From: Planctomycetota bacterium
GTDB lineage: Bacteria > Planctomycetota > UBA1135 > UBA2386
DNA length: 39,828 nt
Direction: 5' to 3'
Assembly: GCA_014192625.1 (NCBI GenBank)
Contig: BJHM01000022.1
Span: 32,731 to 72,558, forward strand
The position numbers were made by a program, and so were the translations under genes. Positions within the stretch are counted from its first letter, which is position 1, and the number at the start of each line of letters is the position of its first letter. A model generated the notes under the pieces. It ran no database searches and was not told the DNA's origin. It saw nothing but the letters and a program-made list of their open reading frames with translations. Shown piece after piece: positions 1 through 7,443 of this stretch.

Positions 1-126
1 GGCCCAAACGATGAGATCGAAGCCTTCTTCAAGTTCCGTGATTATCCGGGGCGCTGGCTAATCCATTGCCACACTACAGAGCATGAAGATGCTTTTATGA
101 TGACCTGCTTCGATGTCATTGCCTAA
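1..126 (+). CDS. Multicopper oxidase, C-terminal end (partial)
   Basis: Reading frame 1 is open from the window edge to a TAA at 124-126 and gives the last 41 residues of a protein that begins outside the window. The end contains HCHTTEHEDAFMM, which fits the HCHxxxHxxxxM signature of the last cupredoxin domain of multicopper oxidases. Its Cys ligates the type 1 copper, the flanking His residues ligate the trinuclear centre, and the Met is the axial type 1 ligand. The family oxidises phenols, metal ions or other small substrates and reduces dioxygen to water, usually in the periplasm. With only the last domain visible, laccase, CueO-like, bilirubin-oxidase-like and nitrite-reductase-like types cannot be told apart. 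The tail is short (eight residues after the second Met), as in compact bacterial enzymes. Confidence 0.85.
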   Translation, partial: GPNDEIEAFFKFRDYPGRWLIHCHTTEHEDAFMMTCFDVIA

Positions 127-162
127 TCAAACGAATACTGTGCGCTGAATCGCCACCCGCTG

Positions 163-220
163 CCTACTGCAACTATGAAATTGCAGTAGGAGATTTGATT
201 GCTCGCAAAGCAGTCAAATC
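163..220. terminator. Two tandem hairpins between convergent genes
   Basis: CCTACTGCAA (163-172) and TTGCAGTAGG (181-190) form a perfect 10-bp inverted repeat with an 8-nt loop. Directly after it, GATTTGATTGCT (192-203) pairs with AGCAGTCAAATC (209-220) as a 12-bp stem with one G-T pair and a 5-nt loop. The pair sits 37 nt after the multicopper oxidase stop and 15 nt before the stop of the convergent membrane-protein gene. No long U-tract follows on either strand, so this is a probable but atypical bidirectional terminator or mRNA 3'-end stabiliser. Confidence 0.5.
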
Positions 221-235
221 GCTAGAGCTACACTG

Positions 236-1576
236 CTATCGCCTTGCAAAAACAGCGATACCGGCTTTTTCTGCCGCTTCGCTAATATTAGACGGCAAAG
301 AATAGCGCGCAAAGTGGCCCGCGGTATCGTGCTCAATCATTTTGAAATCGTTGCGCTTGCTGTTGATACTTAATACTAAAAACTGCACTGCTTCATCAGT
401 GGTTTTTTTATCAAACCACTCCGGATTGAAGTGTCGCGGCGGTAGCGGGCGCTGACCCGCAAACCAAAGTACGCGCGTAAGATTGCTAACCATAGTGCGA
501 TCGGGCGCCATTTGCTGCCCGAGGTGCTCACCTACAAGCCTTTCTGCCATCCGATTAGTATCCATGGTGCTTTGCCAGCCGAGAAGGATGTCGAGCAGGC
601 ACGCCGTAATAAGTATTGCTTTAGGTACTCGCGGCATTGACCACGCGCTTTGCAAGTAGACGCGTAGCGATAAGAATCCAACGCCGGCAAGCGGCAATAT
701 TGTGGGTGCCCAACCTGCAAAAAATCGCTTGCGCACTACAAATGTCAACATCGGCAAAAGCGCTAGCAAAAAAAGCATTCCAATCCTGCATACGTTTTTT
801 GCCCTTGGGGAAATTATTGCCAAAAAAGCTAAGGCGCCTGCCAACAGGAACGCCTCCATGTAAGCGGCTGGAACCCGCATGATATTGCCGATGAAATCGC
901 CGCGCTCGCCTCCTAAGTCATCGCGCGTTTCATGAAAGGCGATTTTTGGTATTGGGTCAAAGCCAAGCCCACATGACCATCGCCAAGAGCCAAAGCCAGC
1001 TACTGCTAACCCACATAGCAGAATCGCTCGATAACTTCCGCGCAGCAATAGAAACGACAACGGCAATAGAACGCCTTCGGGCCTCACCATAAACAGCACG
1101 GCACTCCACACCCCTAACTTCCACCATTGCTGGCGTATGCCCGCCAGAATGCCACCAGCGAGCACCCAAGCGAACAGCGGCTCCGTGTAGCACTCAACCG
1201 CTGGCAGACAAAGGCTGCGAGCGGTGGCGGCCAGTGCCGCCGTTGGCAAACCAGCGCCTTTTCGAATGTGCTCTGCAATGGCCGCCACCGGCAACAAGGC
1301 TATGGCGCCGAAAAAGCAGCCCAGCAACTTACCTGCCAGCACTGGCTCCATTCCAAGGCGGATCGGCAGTGCGAGCAATACTGGCCACAGCGGCGAAAAC
1401 GGCTCGGATAGCGCGGCGCTCACTTTTGCCGCCGCAAAGCACTGCGCCATCCACAAATAGGTCACGCCATCTTGGCTTGGCACTGGCGTACGCAAAGCCA
1501 AGATGCAACGCCAGGCCAGCGCCGCCAACGTTAGCCAAAACAATATTCGGCGTTGCCTTCCATCGAAGAGTGGCAT
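236..1576 (-). CDS. Multi-pass membrane protein, GT-C (ArnT/PMT-like) glycosyltransferase family
   Basis: A 446-residue protein with about ten hydrophobic segments spread over its whole length. The first membrane segment (about residues 10-28) is followed by a loop with a conserved-looking acidic position, PVPSQDGVTYLW (Asp about 37 counting from the TTG). This matches the layout of GT-C fold enzymes such as ArnT and the dolichyl-phosphate-mannose mannosyltransferase group, where an Asp in the first periplasmic loop is catalytic. Such enzymes move sugars from polyprenyl-phosphate donors to lipid or protein acceptors at the membrane; donor and acceptor cannot be told here. The start may be ATG at 1576 or TTG at 1579; no strong Shine-Dalgarno is seen. 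A good promoter lies upstream at 1663-1691, so the gene is probably monocistronic. The gene is more A/T-rich than its neighbours. Confidence 0.6.
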   Translation of the reverse strand: MPLFDGRQRRILFWLTLAALAWRCILALRTPVPSQDGVTYLWMAQCFAAAKVSAALSEPFSPLWPVLLALPIRLGMEPVLAGKLLGCFFGAIALLPVAAIAEHIRKGAGLPTAALAATARSLCLPAVECYTEPLFAWVLAGGILAGIRQQWWKLGVWSAVLFMVRPEGVLLPLSFLLLRGSYRAILLCGLAVAGFGSWRWSCGLGFDPIPKIAFHETRDDLGGERGDFIGNIMRVPAAYMEAFLLAGALAFLAIISPRAKNVCRIGMLFLLALLPMLTFVVRKRFFAGWAPTILPLAGVGFLSLRVYLQSAWSMPRVPKAILITACLLDILLGWQSTMDTNRMAERLVGEHLGQQMAPDRTMVSNLTRVLWFAGQRPLPPRHFNPEWFDKKTTDEAVQFLVLSINSKRNDFKMIEHDTAGHFARYSLPSNISEAAEKAGIAVFARR

Positions 1577-1662
1577 CAAAGCAGCTTTGCGACGATATCT
1601 AAGCCTGCTGTCATTCTCAGTGCCATAAAAGCTGTCCGATTATTTTTATCCATTTCATTTCT

Positions 1663-1691
1663 ATTGTATTCGCCGCTTCGTTTCAGGTCAA
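1663..1691 (-). promoter_or_regulatory. Sigma70-type promoter for the GT-C-like gene
   Basis: On the minus strand, TTGACC (1691-1686) is separated by exactly 17 nt from TACAAT (1668-1663), close to the TTGACA/TATAAT consensus. It points at the membrane-protein gene starting at 1576 and implies a leader of about 80 nt. The surrounding 1600-1700 region is A/T-rich compared with the flanking genes. The position immediately after the stop of the upstream gene (1705) suggests separate transcription. Confidence 0.6.
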
Positions 1692-1704
1692 AATAGGGGC
1701 CGTC

Positions 1705-4700
1705 TTAGGGCAGCGTCAAGGCACGCGCTTGGTCTTCGCCATCAGCCATAAAGCCGCCTAGTTCAAATACCAAGTCGCGATAATTTCTGACATCGAGCAC
1801 TGATAAGGACTGGACCGCTCGCAGCACGCAAAGCTCGGCGCGGAGCGCAGCTCCTTCAGAGGTTATGGCCCGCAGCCGCTCGCATGCCACCAAACTAGGC
1901 TTTGCGCCCTTTGCTAATTTTAGCCACGCAGCGATCCCTTTGCGCGCAGCTGGATCCCTTTGATACTCGGCCCGCAAGAAAGCCCGCGTGGACGGGGAGA
2001 CCAAAAGGCCTGTGTGGTCCAGCCAGCGCTGCACCGGGTGTTTGCGAAAAAGGCCCAAGATCGCAGCCGTGCCCCGGGCAAAGCGGAATCGCTTTTGGTT
2101 GTTCGCGGCTGCAGCTAGCACTTCATCGCGCCACGCCTCAATTTTCATTAGAGATCGGACCTGCTCACGATCGCAGAGCCACGCAACCGTAATCGCTAGT
2201 TCGGCATCTGCCCGTTCGCGCGGCGATGCTTCGGCGGCAATCAGGTCACCGCATCTTTGCCTTGTAGCCTGTAAGGCAAGCACCCGGTCCCGCTGTAAGC
2301 TCGAAAGGTGGTGAAACTCGGCCCGCGCCTGCTCACGCAGGTGCAGGAAATCAAGGTCGCGTTCAAGCGCAGCACCATTGTCGCCAGCGGGCACATTGGT
2401 CCATCCTGCCGCAGCACCTGCATAGACAGGGTCAAGCAACACGCGCAGCCGGATCAACTCTAACAGCCCAGGCGCTTTCATGCGATGAATCTTTCGCAAC
2501 GCTACCGCAAACGGAGCGGCGCATGATACGCGCAGATGAGCGGCCCGATGCGGTGCCACAACTTCGCGCACGATTTCCCTGATGCGGATGATGCCCCATG
2601 CCAGGCCGCCTAACAGCCAATACAACGCGTAGCACGGAAGCAACAAAACCCTGCCATGCGACAACCTTGACCAATAAAAGCTGTAAGCATTGAAGGTGCG
2701 CCTTGCGCGCGGCAGCTGATGCACCGGCCGCATCCCGAAGATCTCTCGGATCATGGAACGTCGGTCGGCGATGAGTGCTGCCAGCACATCCTTGCCATAG
2801 ATCGTCTCAATCCATGCGTCGCGCTCGGGAGCTGGCGCAAGGAAGTCCATCGCATGAAACTCACTGGTTGAAAACCGCGTCCCTGAATCCGGCGGCGGCA
2901 ACCGCACCATGGTGCGCCCAGTCATGCCCCCCGTTCGCAATCGCAACCATGCAGCGAGCGCTTGCTGCTTCTCTTCGGGCAGTCGTTGCCGCTCCGACAG
3001 TGGCGGGCACCGGCGATTGTATTCGGTGATCCGCTTGCTGGTCTCGACCGAGATTGACTCCGTGATAAACCGGAACCACAAAAATGGGCCGCGCAGCAAT
3101 GTTCCCTCATCAAGTCGAAGCAGCTTGAGTCGCTTCTGCTCCTTGCGCGTGGACCCGAGCCATGCAAAGCGCAGATTCTCCAGCGCTTGATTGCCGAGCA
3201 GCTGCTCGGTGGTCTTCACGTCACTCTCGTGCAGCAGAGAGCCATCAAGAAAATGCAGGTAGACTAGTGCCACCCGTAGCGCAAGGTGCTCGTGATAAGA
3301 CCCGTAGTCCGGCAGATCCACCGGCACGCCACTGCGCGCGCCATCCATTTGCACCTTCAACAACATGCTTGCCCGATCGCCAGCCAAGTCACCCGCAAAT
3401 ACGCGCGATGCCAGAAATGCAATGTCGCGCACTTCGCTACGCCGCTTGCGAAGGTGTAGCAGCGACATCCCATGCGCCTCACTCGTGCGGCGGAACGCCT
3501 CGCTGGCCTCCCCGGCAATGCGCTTTAGCCACCACCCAACGATCAGCATGACCAGGCAGAGGCTGCCGAGCAGCAGGAGCGGCGTACCAACGAACTGCTT
3601 CAACAGATCGCTGGGAAAGAGCGAGTTGAGCAACGTGAACAGACCGCCGAACAGGATCAACCGGATCGCTGGCCGCTGACTTGCCTTGACCATCGCGACT
3701 GCGACGCGATCAAGAATCTGCGGCCCTGTGACGATGCCATGCAGATCGGCAAAGAACTGCAGCCGCCCGTGCCATGACTGCAGCCATGAAGCGATCCGAT
3801 GCGCGAGCCCAGCAACGCGCTCCGCCGGCGTGGTCGGCAATGGATGCACTCGGAAGCTGCGCAAGATTGGCAACCAGCAAAACGGTGGTGCGTGCAGCAC
3901 ACCAATGACGCGATGCAGGGCACGCAACTGGGCAGGCGCAACAAAGCGGCCTACGTCACTAGGCATCAGTGCCCACAAAAAATCGACCGCCTCCTCGACT
4001 GGCACATCCCTGTGCACCCGCGTCCCCATTCGATCTTGCTGCCAGAACCCAGGGAGCTTTGTGGCGCGCTTCGTCGCATGGCTGCACAGCCATGCCAATA
4101 CCTCATGCCGCTCTGCCAACGGGAGCGCGTGACACAGAACCTGCTGGCGGCGCAGCGATGCAAATACCAGGTCCCGCGCGTCCGCCAACTCAGCGCCTAG
4201 ATCTGGCACCGTTTCGAAGAACATGAAGTTGTGGTCGAGCAACGACGAAAATCGGCGAACCAGTTGGTCCATGCCGCGCACGAACAGCAAAATAAACCGG
4301 AGCATTCGCAAGAACGGTCGCAACGCCTGCACGTAACGCGCCGCAACAGTGATGCGAAACAAGCTCAGAATCCGCAACACGATCGCACTGCTAGCGGCGG
4401 TTGGCAGGCTCGGCAGCGGCATGAGCCAGAGCACGGCTGGGATCGTTGGCAACAGGTCCGTCAGTGCATGGCGCAGAAACCACGACCAACGGCGCGGTGT
4501 AAGTGCCAATCGAAATGCGAACTCAATGACAAAGTATGAGCACGCGATGGCGTCGATCCAGCGCAACACGAGGCTGGTGGCAGGTGACAGCGTCGTCAAA
4601 CTTTCGAGAATCAGGACGGCGAGCACGACCAGCAGCAGCGACATGCTCACTACCTCCACCACTTGCACGCCGCGATGGCCCAACACGGCCTCGCTGCGCT

Positions 4701-5295
4701 GCAACAACTGGCGATCATCCGCTGCCCGCAACGAGCGACGCGCGCGGCGCCCCAGTTTTGTATCCCGATGCAAAGTGCCTAGTTGCTGCAGTAGTTGCCC
4801 GGTCGCGCGCAGGCGTGCAACCTGCACCGAAAGGGACTGACCGTCTTCGACAACTGACTGCTCGGCCCAGCGTTCATCCGCTTCCTGCCGCACTCGTTCG
4901 AGATCGACTGCCAAAGCAGCAATGCGATCGATCCGCGCGGTCAGTACCGCGGTCGCGGCCACTTCGCCTGCAGCCAAGCGGTCGCCACGCGCGGCCGCCA
5001 TCTCAAACAAAGCCTCAACGTCATCATCGGCAGCGACCGCAAGACATCGTTCGCTGTAGCCGGACAGCGCGGCCGCCAACGGCTTTGCCAAGCCTCTTAG
5101 TTCCGGTACGACTGCCGCCTGCGCAAGCAACCAATCACTCTCCGCACGCAAGGCAGCCCTGCCAAGCTCCCCCTCACCCGCCGCCGCCGCCGTCGCCGCT
5201 ACCAAGGCAGCCAGGTGCTCGCGCGGCATCGACACTGGCGAGTGGAGCAATGCGCGCAGATGCGCTAGCTCGTCTGATTCGGCCGTAATCACCAC
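1705..5295 (-). CDS. Giant membrane protein with a voltage-sensor-like (ion-transporter) domain
   Basis: A 1196-residue protein. Residues 1-200 are helical, Ala/Arg/Glu-rich and probably cytoplasmic. Residues about 208-340 carry four hydrophobic segments resembling S1-S4 of voltage-gated channels. The fourth (about 303-340) is Arg-rich (R308, R314, R320, R327, R330, R333, R340) and ends LRFILLFVRGMDQLVRR. No following pore helix or TVGYG-like selectivity filter is seen. Two more membrane segments lie at about 543-590 and one at about 878-903. The long inter-segment parts are soluble, Arg/Leu-rich and without a motif I recognise. It is the last gene of a sigma/anti-sigma unit, separated by the duplicated segment. 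The GTG start at 5295 lies inside copy 1 of that duplication with no clear Shine-Dalgarno; ATG at codon 23 is an alternative. The function could be sensing or ion flux; unproven. Confidence 0.65.
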   Translation of the reverse strand: MVITAESDELAHLRALLHSPVSMPREHLAALVAATAAAAGEGELGRAALRAESDWLLAQAAVVPELRGLAKPLAAALSGYSERCLAVAADDDVEALFEMAAARGDRLAAGEVAATAVLTARIDRIAALAVDLERVRQEADERWAEQSVVEDGQSLSVQVARLRATGQLLQQLGTLHRDTKLGRRARRSLRAADDRQLLQRSEAVLGHRGVQVVEVVSMSLLLVVLAVLILESLTTLSPATSLVLRWIDAIACSYFVIEFAFRLALTPRRWSWFLRHALTDLLPTIPAVLWLMPLPSLPTAASSAIVLRILSLFRITVAARYVQALRPFLRMLRFILLFVRGMDQLVRRFSSLLDHNFMFFETVPDLGAELADARDLVFASLRRQQVLCHALPLAERHEVLAWLCSHATKRATKLPGFWQQDRMGTRVHRDVPVEEAVDFLWALMPSDVGRFVAPAQLRALHRVIGVLHAPPFCWLPILRSFRVHPLPTTPAERVAGLAHRIASWLQSWHGRLQFFADLHGIVTGPQILDRVAVAMVKASQRPAIRLILFGGLFTLLNSLFPSDLLKQFVGTPLLLLGSLCLVMLIVGWWLKRIAGEASEAFRRTSEAHGMSLLHLRKRRSEVRDIAFLASRVFAGDLAGDRASMLLKVQMDGARSGVPVDLPDYGSYHEHLALRVALVYLHFLDGSLLHESDVKTTEQLLGNQALENLRFAWLGSTRKEQKRLKLLRLDEGTLLRGPFLWFRFITESISVETSKRITEYNRRCPPLSERQRLPEEKQQALAAWLRLRTGGMTGRTMVRLPPPDSGTRFSTSEFHAMDFLAPAPERDAWIETIYGKDVLAALIADRRSMIREIFGMRPVHQLPRARRTFNAYSFYWSRLSHGRVLLLPCYALYWLLGGLAWGIIRIREIVREVVAPHRAAHLRVSCAAPFAVALRKIHRMKAPGLLELIRLRVLLDPVYAGAAAGWTNVPAGDNGAALERDLDFLHLREQARAEFHHLSSLQRDRVLALQATRQRCGDLIAAEASPRERADAELAITVAWLCDREQVRSLMKIEAWRDEVLAAAANNQKRFRFARGTAAILGLFRKHPVQRWLDHTGLLVSPSTRAFLRAEYQRDPAARKGIAAWLKLAKGAKPSLVACERLRAITSEGAALRAELCVLRAVQSLSVLDVRNYRDLVFELGGFMADGEDQARALTLP

Positions 5296-5300
5296 AGTTG

Positions 5301-5362
5301 CGTAGCAGTGTAGTCCTTCGCAGCAGCGTAGTCCTGCGCAGCAGTGTATTCCTGCGCAGCAG
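5301..5362. repeat. 18-bp tandem repeat, copy 1 (3.4 units)
   Basis: Three 18-bp units (5301-5318, 5319-5336, 5337-5354) plus an 8-bp partial unit. The last full unit is CGCAGCAGTGTATTCCTG; the first two differ from it at two to four positions. It lies in the spacer just upstream of the voltage-sensor gene start. Confidence 0.85.
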
Positions 5363-5492
5363 CGGCCGCTCCGTCATTCCCACTACCGTTTTGCCGCGAA
5401 GTTACGCGCGTGGTTACCAGGGACGCTTGTAGGCCGTAGCTTCGAGCTGAACGGTGTCCAGATATCTGATTCGGCCGTAATCACCACAGTTG

Positions 5493-5536
5493 CGCAGCAG
5501 TGTATTCCTGCGCAGCAGTGTATTCCTGCGCAGCAG
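5493..5536. repeat. 18-bp tandem repeat, copy 2 (2.4 units)
   Basis: Two identical CGCAGCAGTGTATTCCTG units (5493-5510, 5511-5528) plus an 8-bp partial unit, in the second copy of the segmental duplication. One unit fewer than in copy 1, and homogenised relative to it, as expected from slippage. Confidence 0.85.
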
Positions 5537-5587
5537 TGGCCGCTCCGTCATTCCCACTACCGTTTTGCCGCGAAGTTACGCGCGTGG

Positions 5588-6529
5588 TTACCAGGGACGC
5601 TTGTAGGCCGTAGCTTCGAGCTGAACGGTGTCCAGATATTCGAATGCGACGCGACTGTGAAAGCCAACCTGAGTGACCGTGTCCGCAACAATGCGCATGA
5701 CCATGCCTGTGGCTTCATCCACCCACAGATCAAGCTTGCTAACGCCCGCTGGCGATTTCGCCGCGGCGCCCAGTGTTTGGGGCAGAGCGCCTGCCGCGCT
5801 GATGTGGAGCAACTCATGATTCGCCGCGAGAACCTCGCGGCCGATGGTCTGCAACTCCAGGGCTTTGGGGAGGCGCTCCAGCAGCGCGTGCAGATCGAGA
5901 TAACCAAGGTCGAGAACGCTGCCCAGGTTGGCGACCAAAACTGCAGCCTGCGCAAGTGGCATTGCCCGCTTCATGTTGAACGGGCCGCCTAAAATCCATG
6001 CCTCACTGCCGTCGCAGCCAGCACGCAGCGCACCGGTGCGCACTACGCCAACTCCTTGGCCAACCATCAAAATCCGCATGCCGGGGCGGGTCGTCAGCTC
6101 CATTTCTTCGCGCATGACTTCGCGGTCTTCGGAGTTAGTCAGACTGACGGTCAGGATAAACCGCCGATCGACTTCTTCCCCTAACAGCTTAGTGGCACGC
6201 ATTACTGCTGCCTGAGCCTCAGGCAAATTGCTGGGGAGCAGATAGCCTGGGAATATGAAGCCGACGATTGCGCAGGCCAGCAGCGCCGCAGCTGCGACAA
6301 AACCCGACCGCATGGCCGGCGCTGGCTTTGCCCCTGCGAAAATTGCCTCGATGCGGGCTTCGCGCGATTCTGAGTCTGCCAGGTGCATCGAACGCAGCAA
6401 TCCATGCATATAGCGCTGGTCTGCGAGCCACGACTTTGCGGCAGGAGGCACAGAGTCAGCCCCCCCAGTGTCGAGCAGCGTGTCGTCGATCTCGCTCCAG
6501 TCGTCAATATGGTCCATATTTTCGGTCAT
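5588..6529 (-). CDS. Single-pass anti-sigma-factor-like protein with periplasmic LolA/RseB-like domain
   Basis: A 313-residue protein: an acidic cytoplasmic part (1-72), one transmembrane segment (about 74-96, Ala/Leu/Ile-rich) and an extracytoplasmic domain (about 100-313). The latter shows alternating beta-type stretches that resemble the LolA/MucB-RseB fold (for example SKLDLWVDEATGMVMRIVAD). The start ATG at 6529 overlaps the stop of the upstream ECF sigma gene as TAATG, so the two are translationally coupled. The usual partner in this position is an anti-sigma factor that holds the sigma factor at the membrane. No zinc-binding HxxxCxxC anti-sigma motif is visible in the first 72 residues, so the cytoplasmic part would be a non-ZAS type. 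Anti-sigma is inferred from position and topology. Its last ~17 codons are duplicated downstream. Confidence 0.55.
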   Translation of the reverse strand: MTENMDHIDDWSEIDDTLLDTGGADSVPPAAKSWLADQRYMHGLLRSMHLADSESREARIEAIFAGAKPAPAMRSGFVAAAALLACAIVGFIFPGYLLPSNLPEAQAAVMRATKLLGEEVDRRFILTVSLTNSEDREVMREEMELTTRPGMRILMVGQGVGVVRTGALRAGCDGSEAWILGGPFNMKRAMPLAQAAVLVANLGSVLDLGYLDLHALLERLPKALELQTIGREVLAANHELLHISAAGALPQTLGAAAKSPAGVSKLDLWVDEATGMVMRIVADTVTQVGFHSRVAFEYLDTVQLEATAYKRPW

Positions 6530-7065
6530 TACAGTTCCTCGCGCACCGATGGCAACTTGTTAGCCAAGCACTTCTGCAACACTGCTCGGCCACGTTGCAG
6601 GTGCTTCTTCACTGCTTCCAGTCCAAATCCAAGCCGACGCGCGATCTCCCGGCAATGTAAACCATGCTGATAGTGCAAATCGATCGCCGAACGTTGCTGC
6701 GGCGACAGGCAGGTGAAGCAATCGCGCAAAGCATTTAGGTGCTCGTCAAAGCTGTCCCCGGCGAGGCTTGAGAACTCCTCAAATCGATGGTCCATCAACT
6801 GCAAGGTCTCGTCATCGACAAAATGCACCTTGGACCTGCCTTGCTTACGCCGCCAATTGAGCAGCAACTTCCCAGCAATGCCGCGCACCCATGGCCCGAA
6901 CGGCATCTTACGGTCATAGTAATCCAGTTTGCGCCACGCGACGAGGAAGGCTTCCTGCACGAGGTCCTCAGCCGCAAGCGGATCCCGTAGCGAACCGAGC
7001 AGGAACGACCGCACCGAGTCGATGTGCGCGCGCACTAGGATCTCGAAAAGGTCACGGGAATCCAT
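6529..7065 (-). CDS. ECF-family RNA polymerase sigma factor
   Basis: A 178-residue sigma70-family protein with the two domains of ECF sigma factors. Region 2 is at about 10-80, with DLVQEAFLVAWR at 34-45 for core binding and -10 recognition. Region 4 is at about 118-168, with a helix-turn-helix in LSPQQRSAIDLHYQHG...CREIARRLG for -35 recognition. Regions 1 and 3 are missing, as expected. It is the first gene of a minus-strand unit with the membrane anti-sigma-like gene and then the voltage-sensor-like giant. The target promoter is not known; autoregulation is usual in the class, but no matching pair of promoter motifs was recognised upstream (7066-7182). Confidence 0.92.
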   Translation of the reverse strand: MDSRDLFEILVRAHIDSVRSFLLGSLRDPLAAEDLVQEAFLVAWRKLDYYDRKMPFGPWVRGIAGKLLLNWRRKQGRSKVHFVDDETLQLMDHRFEEFSSLAGDSFDEHLNALRDCFTCLSPQQRSAIDLHYQHGLHCREIARRLGFGLEAVKKHLQRGRAVLQKCLANKLPSVREEL

Positions 7066-7182
7066 ACTTGGTGCCTATTGTCGCCGACGATAAAGCAGGG
7101 ACAGCGATCGCGCGGCAGTAGCCTGCCGGCTTACGAACAGCCCCTGCAGGGCAAGAAATCGCTCTGCCGCAATGGGTTCCCG

Positions 7183-7443
7183 TCATGGCCGGGTGTCCAC
7201 TTCGAGCTGGGCAAGATACTGCGTCGCCTCGGCCGCGGTGTTACCGCACATTTCGGGCTTTGGCCGCAGGTCTAAGCAGAACTGCGGCCGATCAGGGTGG
7301 CCAAACAGGGCACAGAAGTTTGCCTCGGTGAGATGGACGCAGCGACTGCCGGCCGGCTTGCCATTTGGCATCCCTCGGAATGGCGAAGTGATCGACGGCG
7401 CGATGCAGCAAGCACCGCAGCCGACTCGACAATCAAAAGTCAC
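7183..7443 (-). CDS. YkgJ-type cysteine-cluster protein
   Basis: An 86-residue protein with eight cysteines: C5, C9, C12, C13, C35, C44, C56 and C66. The opening CxxxCxxCC followed by spaced single Cys residues is the hallmark of the YkgJ/UPF0153 zinc- or iron-chelating domain family, whose biochemical role is unknown. It starts with GTG at 7443, overlapping the proS stop by 4 nt (GTGA), so it is translated from the proS message. Members of this family often sit in housekeeping operons. Length is normal for the short form. No membrane segment or signal peptide is seen; cytoplasmic. Confidence 0.85.
   Translation of the reverse strand: MTFDCRVGCGACCIAPSITSPFRGMPNGKPAGSRCVHLTEANFCALFGHPDRPQFCLDLRPKPEMCGNTAAEATQYLAQLEVDTRP

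Larger units (their letters stand above)
5273..5639. repeat. Tandem segmental duplication across a gene junction
   Basis: Copy 1 is 5273-5465 (193 bp) and copy 2 is 5465-5639 (175 bp). They differ in size by one 18-bp unit of an internal tandem repeat. Outside that unit block the shared parts are identical, including about 100 bp next to the anti-sigma-like gene. On the minus strand each copy runs: last ~17 codons and stop of the anti-sigma-like gene, spacer, then the first 7-8 codons of the voltage-sensor gene. Copy 2 therefore supplies the real 3' end of the upstream gene and copy 1 the real 5' start of the downstream gene. The inner junction at 5465 shows only about 1 bp of microhomology. 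A recent tandem duplication explains this; an assembly error is the alternative. Confidence 0.9.

Noticed and set aside
1705-5295. Voltage-gated channel call for the giant protein
   Set aside because: No selectivity filter or pore helix follows the S4-like segment, so only voltage-sensor-like is stated.
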